This document shows, piece after piece, positions 57,561 to 64,000 of a stretch of 64,000 bases of DNA. The stretch comes from Allium sativum (taxonomy: Eukaryota; Streptophyta; Magnoliopsida; Asparagales; Amaryllidaceae). Position 1 is the first letter of the stretch. Each line of letters begins with the position of its first letter. The stretch spans positions 754,737,603-754,801,602 of the forward strand of contig CM060922.1 of the NCBI GenBank assembly GCA_030737875.1, read 5' to 3'. Both the position numbers and the translations under genes were made by a program. A model generated the notes under the pieces. That model was given only the letters and a program-made list of their open reading frames with translations. It made no database searches and was not told the DNA's origin.

Positions 57561-58640
57561 AGTCACTAGTATTTGCTAACTAGCATGTTTAATTTGTCGA
57601 AATATGTGTTTTTTGAGGTTTTGTATAAATTAATTAGGAATTGATAGCAACTATGGTTATGTCTAACTTACCATGTATATACGTAACGATCAGCCGTTTA
57701 TGCGGTACTCGCGGATCAACCTAATGCACTAGGGAGGGTTTTACGACTTTGGTTGGTTTCCCTCCTGAACAAATTAAAAAAAAAAGTCTAACTGAAATGG
57801 ACATTAAACCTAATGCATAACTCACTTGAAACGATAAATAACTAGATGTATTTATATATATTATGTGAGTGAGCCTCCTACCATTTATACGTTGAATTAA
57901 ACTCTAACTCAATTTTTTCGAATGGATAGTTGAACAGAAGTTGAACGGAAAACTTGATGAAGAAATGATTGAACTTTCAATCGTTACTAAACCAGTAAAA
58001 TTAAGTTATCAGACTATGCTGTCAAAACCAAGTTACAATCATTTGCTCTTCTTCTCACTAAGCTATATGTTTTCCATGTAGCTTAAGATTCTTTTTTCTT
58101 TTCTTTTCATTGGCATTATATTGTCATTTATAACAATAGAATAATAAATCATTGGGATCTATCTTGTAATACTAGTAGATGAGACATGTGTGACATATGA
58201 GGATTATCAAAAGTGGAAATGAGGTTGAGCGAATTCATGATGCAATATAAAGTTTGTATACATTTTTTTCCAACCAAATCAATTTATGCTTTTGCTAACT
58301 GCTTCAACTCCTAAATTTGTTTCCTACTGTAACAACCCTGATTTTGAGTATCGAGCTAAACAGATTTTACTAAGATTTTGTAATGTAAGAATAAAGAAAA
58401 TAAAATAGAGTTCAAAAGTAGATAATTCATATAATCATTTGAATGTATACATGAAAGAATTTGGAGATTTTTATGAGCAGTTATTTTGAATTGAAAATAA
58501 GTTGAGTTTGTTATTGGAATAAGAAACAAAACTAAATATGTATTTATTGAATAAACATAAAGGAAATAAAAGTTGAATTTTTTTATAATGGGCATATGAA
58601 ATCAAAACAAGTGTCAAAAGATTTAATTTATGATAAATGC
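57561..58640. other. AT-rich stretch with a candidate Gypsy LTR start
   Basis: No gene. At 58328 TGTAACAACCCTGATTTTGAG resembles the start of a Gypsy LTR, here only ~310 bp long before the Tekay LTR begins at 58641. It may be an older element used as target. The remainder shows nothing recognisable. Confidence 0.35.
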
Positions 58641-59679
58641 TGTAACGACCCGTATTCTGCACATCATAGGATTGTAGAATATTTATTTCTTTCCCAAGTG
58701 AAGTCGTATGGTCATGTAACTTTGGGAAACATCTATTAGAGTCATTTCCCATGTTCATGATTTTTGTCGATTTTTAAATGACCATTTTGCCCCTAGTTGG
58801 TACTGTTTTAGCCATAACTTTTGATTGGAAAGGAATTTTGACCTGAAACCACTTCCATTTGATTCGTTTGATGGTTTACCTTTCCGTAGAGTGGTTACAT
58901 TAGCCAAACGGACTTACCGTTTGGGAGATATGGCTGAAACAAGGTTTGGAGGGTGAAAAACTGCTTAACCGGGCCAAATCGGGTGATTAGTGAGTAGGCC
59001 CATAACCCATTTCGGGATTAGGGTTATGGGAGGGCTGAAATGAGATGGAGAATCATTCCATTTCAGTTTTCTAGCCTCCACTTATCACCAAGGATCCCTA
59101 AAAATGGCCTCCAACCTCTAAATCACCTCCAAATCATCTTTTGGTCAAGGATTAAGCTTAGCAACCCCTAATCAAGGAAGATCTTCACCAAAGCAACATA
59201 GGAGCTGCTGTTTGGCATTGAAATTCACATCAAATCAGAGAACTATTTCAGATCTTAGTTTATTTGTGGCTAAGGTGAGTGATTTGCATAGTTTTACACT
59301 AATTATGGCTAATTAGGAGTGATTAGTGTTAATTAGCGAATTTATACACTAATAAATTCGGGAAAAATGTTCATAAATTCCTAAATGATGTTTTAGACCT
59401 CTGATATGAATTTGGGTTAATTTGGTTAAGTTTTGCTAATCTTATCATTAGTTTCACCTAAACATGCTTAAGGGGAAATATGGGATTTTGGGTATGTTTG
59501 ATCCATTTTAACCTATGATATTGATGTGACTGATGTTTGTGGTTGATTATGCATGTTGCTATGACTGTATGAAATGCTTTGTGATTGATTCCAATAGTTA
59601 GAATGGTCGAAAACGTCGTCGAATGGCGTAAACACTTGCTGGAATAGTTTCAGAAAACAGTGCAGGGTTCGGATCAGAT

Positions 59680-60120
59680 CGGATAAGGGGGCTCGGATCG
59701 GATATGTTGAACTGAGCAAAGAATCTGATCGGATCGGAACCCAACACTTGGGAAAAGTGGCAAAAAGGAAGGCCACACTAGCTGAACTGGGATCGGATCG
59801 GATAGAGGAAAACGGATCGGATCGAGAAGGACGGATCGGATCGAGGAGGACGGATCGGATCGGAAGCACGAAGACGAATCAGAGCAGGAGCACGGAAGCG
59901 GATCGGATAGGAGCATATGAAGGGAGCATGAAGACGGATCGAAAACGCGAACCAAGAAGGGACACCCGACCCGACCCGAAGGGAAGCACCCGACCCGACC
60001 CGAAGAGAAGCATCTGACTCGAACACAGAGGAGTATCCGACCCGAACCGCACCAGAAGGAGACCCGACCCGAACGGATGAAGGACACCGACCCGAACCGA
60101 TAACTTGAGGAGGAACCCGA
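59680..60120. repeat. Short-unit minisatellite in LTR copy C (gatcggatcg / gacccgaacc)
   Basis: The left half is built of 10-21-bp units with gatcggatcg. The right half is built of cgacccgacccgaag-type units. It occupies the LTR position where copy B carries the 33-bp array, but the sequence is unrelated. Open frames run through it on both strands (59748-60017 and 59674-60150). Confidence 0.8.
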
Positions 60121-60317
60121 CCCAGTATTGACCAATAACCCGAGATGCAAAGGTAGTCTAATAGGGGAAGTTAGAGCTCAGGATCCCGGAACCAGTTGGG
60201 AACCAAGGAGTTCACTTCATGGTTGGACTTTGCTGCGGGACGCGTGCTAAGGAGTTGTCGACGTTCATAACTTCGATTCACCACTAAGAATGAATGATGG
60301 GCTACTTATCAGTGCAG

Positions 60318-60684
60318 TAGGGTCATTATGACCTGAGGGGCAAGGTGATGGTAGCAAGACTACGTTATCAGTGCAGTAGGGTCATTATGACCTGAGGGGC
60401 AAGGTGATGCGTAGTAAGACTATGAGCCAGCGCAGATGGGGTGAATAACTCCATGGGGCAAGTGGACATAGTAAGGATTGGTAAGACTATGAGCCAGTGC
60501 AGTGGGGTTCTTGTGACTCCATGGGGAAAAGTGGACATAATAAAGATTAGTAAGGCTATGAGCCAGTGCAGTGGGGTTCTTGTGACTCCATGGGGCAAAG
60601 TGGACATAGCGAAGGATTTGTGGCTACGTTATCAGTGCAGTGAAGCCATTTATGACTTCATGGGGCAAAGTGATCGTAGCAAGG
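60318..60684 (+). repeat. ~60-bp minisatellite in LTR copy C, about six units
   Basis: Six imperfect units of 50-69 bp carry (a/g)nc(a/c)gtgcagtggggt, tgactccatggggcaaagtg and atagnaag. Copy B has this unit once (24625-24680, inverse strand), so the array expanded in copy C or was lost in B. Confidence 0.85.
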
Positions 60685-61433
60685 TATGTTGGGTGATCGA
60701 AGTGGTGAATATCGTATGCTTTACGCACTGAGTGAGAGATGTGAGGATGGATGCTATGTTTGATTGTTTGCCATCCCTATGACATGCACACCTCCCCCAC
60801 CTCCGTATCCTTATATTGTTTGATATGATACCTTAGAGTGTTGTACAGTATGTAGTGCTAACTCTTTGGTTGAAGGCCAGGTTCAGGTATGTTTTAGTCT
60901 ACCTGTTATTGTTCACTTTAGATGCTTATCGCTCATACCAGGCTTTATGTCTGACCCAGAGTTTTATGTCTCCTCTTATCACTCTGGGTGCTCACACGAG
61001 CAGACTAGAGACAGGTTAGCTGGTGGTGCGCGAGTAGCTGATTCGGAGGCGGGCAGGAGGCTTCCACATATGATATATATATATACACATTCTCCCTGTG
61101 TCGTTGGTGGTCGCTACTTGGGCATTAGTAGTGTACCTCATTTATCTTGCTTTTGCTTGAGACAGTTTGAAAGTTGTAATAAGCTGTATTTTGGGATTTC
61201 CGCTGCTATGATGTTTAGTTCTGATTTTCAGCTTATGCACTGTCTCTCCTGTTTTATGTCAAGTATGTTATTATTATATTTTGTTCTATGCGCTGTGAGA
61301 CATTCTACAGGTTCCTTGTATGATTCATTTCCTTCTTCCCTTTTCTTCTGACGACCCGTTCCGTGCCAATTGGACATGTGTACAACGCACCTTTGGAGTA
61401 AATGTCGGTTGGTGCGGGGCGGGCCGTCACACT

Positions 61434-61445
61434 TGGTATCAGAGC
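61434..61445 (+). other. Primer-binding site of Tekay copy C
   Basis: TGGTATCAGAGC lies two bases after the LTR end. Confidence 0.9.
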
Positions 61446-61633
61446 TCTAGGTTGCGTAGTTAACCTAGGGAAAGACACTAGGGAGAGTTAGTACGTATAT
61501 GAGAGCGCGTATTTGTGATTACTTTGGTTTTCAAAAGCTATGTATATATATACTATTAGTAGTATAAGAATGAAGTCGCACTGCACTAGCACCACTATGG
61601 GGTCGTTAATAGTTTCCCTTTTTCAGATTGACG

Positions 61634-64000
61634 ATGAGCCGAGATACGAGGGGTGCTGGTAGAGGGACCAACCAAGGGAATGCCGCTGACATGAGGGCAA
61701 TGTTTACTAACCTCATGAGAGACATGCTTAGAGAAGTGCAAGGGGCAGTTCCCAATCCCGGAGTTGGTGTTGGCCCAGTAGTGCAGGCGCCTAGGGTCGA
61801 TTTCGCCAAGTTGTGCAAAGATTACACTAATTTTGGTGGAAAGCCGTTCCACGGAACGGAGTCGGCCACAGATGTTCAAGATTGGATGGATAGCTGTGAT
61901 CGTATCTTTGATGACTTGGGTCTTGAGGATGCGATGAAGAGAAGGCTAGCGTCTCGTCAGCTGCAAGGGCGAGCGATGAATTGGTGGAATGCCATTAGAA
62001 CAGCTACTCCAGAGGACCAGGTTACTTAGGTTCAGTTCAAGGCTCGCTTTAGCGAGAAGTTTATTCCAGCTGCCCAGAAGTCAGTGTTGTTCAAGAGGTT
62101 CTTGGAACTCAAGCAGAACGGCAGGGCGGTTTCTGATTATATTGCTGAGTTCGACACTTTGTCGAAGTATGGACTGTCTCTTATTGATACTCCTGAAAAG
62201 AAGAATGAGAAGTTCATTACTGGTTTGGATGGATACTTGGGGGAGAGGCTTATCAACCACATCGATGAGACTTTTGAATCGATCGTGGGGAAAGCTTTGA
62301 GATCAGAGAGCCTTTACCCTAAGTCAAATACTGAGGCTGCATCTGCAGAAGGGCCGAAGCCGCAAGTAGGCGGTGGAGGCAAGAGTAACTCTCAGAATAA
62401 GAGGAAGCAGGACCAATCTAAGGGTGGCCAGAAAAAGAGCAAGAAGGATGTTGAGTGCTTCAGCTGTGGAAAGAAGGGCCATTATGCTAAAGAATGTCGG
62501 GCCAAGCCAGTGGAAAGGAAGTGCTACAACTGTGGTCAAGTGGGACATCAGAAGGATAAGTGTCCGCAACCTCTTAAGGAGAGGCAGATTGTGAAAGCAT
62601 ATGCTCTTGATGCTGTTCCTTCTTCGTCGAATGCCCCAACTGCGGCGGAGAAAGGAAAGAATGTTGTTATTCAAGGTATGCTTTCTATTTATGATATACC
62701 AGTTCGAGTTTTGTTTGATACTGGGGCTTCCCGTTCCTTCATATCTAGTGACCTGGTAGATAGGTTGGGACTGGAACCCGAGATAGTCGATAGACCGTTG
62801 ATTGTGACGAACCCGATTGGTGGTTCGACTAGCCTTAGTATGATTTGCAGGAATTTGGTCTTATCGAGTCATGGATGTATGTTTGTATGTGATTGCTTTG
62901 TTTTGGGCTTTACTGGGTATGGCATTATATTGGGAGTTGATTGGCTCCAAAGATACAGGGTGGTGGTAGACTGTGAGGGCTTTTTGGTGACAGTGAGGGC
63001 GGATGATGGGTGGAGGGTAGTGTTTGGTAGTCTACCTAGTGATGGGGTTATGGCTAGTTTTGTAAATTCCCTCGACATCCCGCAGGATGAGTTGTCAGAT
63101 GTGCCCGTGGTTGGCCAGTATCCGAACGTCTTCGAGGAGGTGACCGGGCTTCCACCACACCGAGAGATTGAGTTCCGTATTGATTTAGTGAAAGATGCCA
63201 GACCTATAGTGATGCCACTTCGTCGTATGGCACCAAGGGAGCAGCGAGAGCTCGGGGTGCAAGTCAGCAATCTTTTGAAGAAGGGACTTATTAGAAGGAG
63301 TGTCTCCGAGTGGGGAGCACCAGTTGTGTTTGCCACTAAGGCAGATGGTTCCCTTCGTTTGTGTGTGGACTATCGCGAGTTGAATAAGGTGACGAGGAAG
63401 AATAAATATCCTCTACCGCGGATAGATGATTTGTTTGATCAGCTGGAAGGAGCAAGAGTGTTCTCCCAGTCGGACCTCGCGATAGGATTTCATCAGCTTC
63501 GAGTAGCGGATGAGAGTGTTCCAAAAACGGCCTTTAGGACGCCGTCTGGATTTTATGAGTGGTTGGTCATGCCGTTTGGGTTGACCAATGCACCAGCCTA
63601 TTTTGTGGATCTTATGAATCGAGTATTCAGAGATCAGTTGAATAAGTTTGTTCTTGTGTTCGTGGATGATATCCTTGTTTATTCAAGGACAGAGGAGGAA
63701 CACAAGGGACACTTGAGGACAGTGATGGAGGTGTTGAGGAAACACCAATTGAAAGCGAAATTCTCTAAGTGTCATTTTTGGAGAAGGGAAGTAAGATTCT
63801 TGGGTCATGTTGTTTCAGAGAGTGGTATTGCCATGGACCCTGCGAAGGTGGCTACAGTACAGGATTGGCCTACGCCCAAGAATGCAACAGATGTAAGAAG
63901 TTTCTTGGGATTAGCTGGATATTATCGTAAGTTTATCCAGGACTTCTCCAAGATAGCAGCACCGTTGACTCAGTTGACTAAGAAGAATCAGTCCTTCGTC
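61634..64000 (+). pseudogene. Tekay-like gag-pol, one in-frame stop, truncated by window end
   Basis: The start is ATG 61634 (MSRDTRGAGRG); 789 codons lie in the window. Gag has FHGTESATDVQDWMDSCDRI and NWWNAIRTATPEDQVT, then TAG at 62027-62029 where copy B has Trp, then the frame stays open to the edge. Two CCHC knuckles, [14 protein letters not shown] (~275) and [14 protein letters not shown] (~297), would bind RNA. Protease has DTGAS (~362). RT starts after [17 protein letters not shown], with [30 protein letters not shown] (first Asp), [14 protein letters not shown] and FVDD (678-679). It then reads [17 protein letters not shown] and [12 protein letters not shown] into the RNase H linker. 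The leader and gag order fit a Tekay/Del-like chromovirus. The single stop makes it a recent loss or possibly a readthrough site; I call it a pseudogene. Confidence 0.88.

Larger units (their letters stand above)
58641..61431 (+). repeat. 5' LTR of Tekay copy C
   Basis: TGTAACGACCCGTATTC to GGGCCGTCACA. It is homologous to 7699-10110 and to 23861-26482. The length excess comes from two internal repeat arrays (59680-60120 and 60318-60684). Confidence 0.9.
58641..64000 (+). mobile_element. Tekay-like Gypsy element (copy C), continues past the window
   Basis: A 2791-bp 5' LTR, primer-binding site, ~200-bp leader and a gag-protease-RT frame run to the right edge. It is the best preserved of the three related copies and serves as reference for the other two. 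Integrase, chromodomain and 3' LTR should follow outside the window. The preceding pentamer is aatgc, which would be the left target duplication. Confidence 0.9.

Noticed and set aside
59674..60150. 158-codon minus-strand frame rich in Ser/Arg/Asp
   Set aside because: It arises from the gatcggatcg minisatellite in LTR copy C; similar open frames exist on the other strand.
60441..60731. 96-codon frame with repeated MSQCSGVLVTPWGKVDI-like peptides
   Set aside because: It is generated by the ~60-bp LTR minisatellite; no independent evidence of coding.
1..64000. tRNA or rRNA genes
   Set aside because: I looked for tRNA-like A and B boxes and for rRNA text and saw no convincing candidate; the tRNA-like words present are retroelement primer-binding sites.

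Overview
The window is plant nuclear DNA, most likely from a eudicot with an expanded, repeat-rich genome. The evidence is the set of plant-specific LTR-retrotransposon lineages (Copia; Ty3/Gypsy of Tekay/Del-like and Tat-like type), a plant L1-type LINE with a DUF4283-like ORF1, AT-rich introns, and two plant genes. I cannot name the species. No bacterial or viral genes, CRISPR arrays, tRNA or rRNA genes were seen.

Only two host genes can be supported. A 60S acidic ribosomal protein P2 gene (4197-4544, +) is a single open exon with a telo-box in its leader. It has two odd substitutions in its first helix and may be a retrocopy. An A-type cyclin (45211-50715, -) reconstructs cleanly into ten exons with GT-AG junctions and 513 codons, with a destruction box and both cyclin folds. 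It looks intact.

The rest is mobile DNA. 1-2041: Copia remnants, including a head-to-head inverted repeat built from the 3' part of the LTR plus the primer-binding site. 2042-7698: degraded LTR-like and Gypsy relics around the P2 gene. 7699-40800: a nested pile. A minus-strand LINE, the oldest layer, was split twice: by a Tekay-like Gypsy element on the minus strand (11111-26482) and by a Tat-like, gag-only element on the plus strand (27381-39269). The Tekay element's 3' LTR was itself split by a 6.2-kb solo-LTR-like insertion (12003-18207, direct repeat ccaac). The Tat-like element was split by a 7.5-kb insertion of the same family (30535-38030, direct repeat cccgg) that is organised as a large imperfect palindrome. 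40800-45210: AT-rich intergenic DNA with small foldback elements, one a 109-bp hairpin flanked by a perfect 8-bp direct repeat. 51408-56475: a complete Copia element with 270-bp LTRs, perfect 5-bp target-site duplication and one gag-pol frame broken by three stop codons. 56943-57305: a foldback MITE with a perfect 9-bp direct repeat. 58641-64000: the 5' part of a Tekay-like element with a 2.8-kb LTR and a gag-pol frame with a single early stop, running off the window.

I see no cooperating gene cluster or new enzymatic system. The strongest unusual signals are structural. They are the TSD-flanked 7.5-kb palindromic element; a hypervariable minisatellite site inside the Tekay LTRs (33-bp units open on both strands in one element, other arrays at the matching place in another); and the Copia head-to-head foldback.
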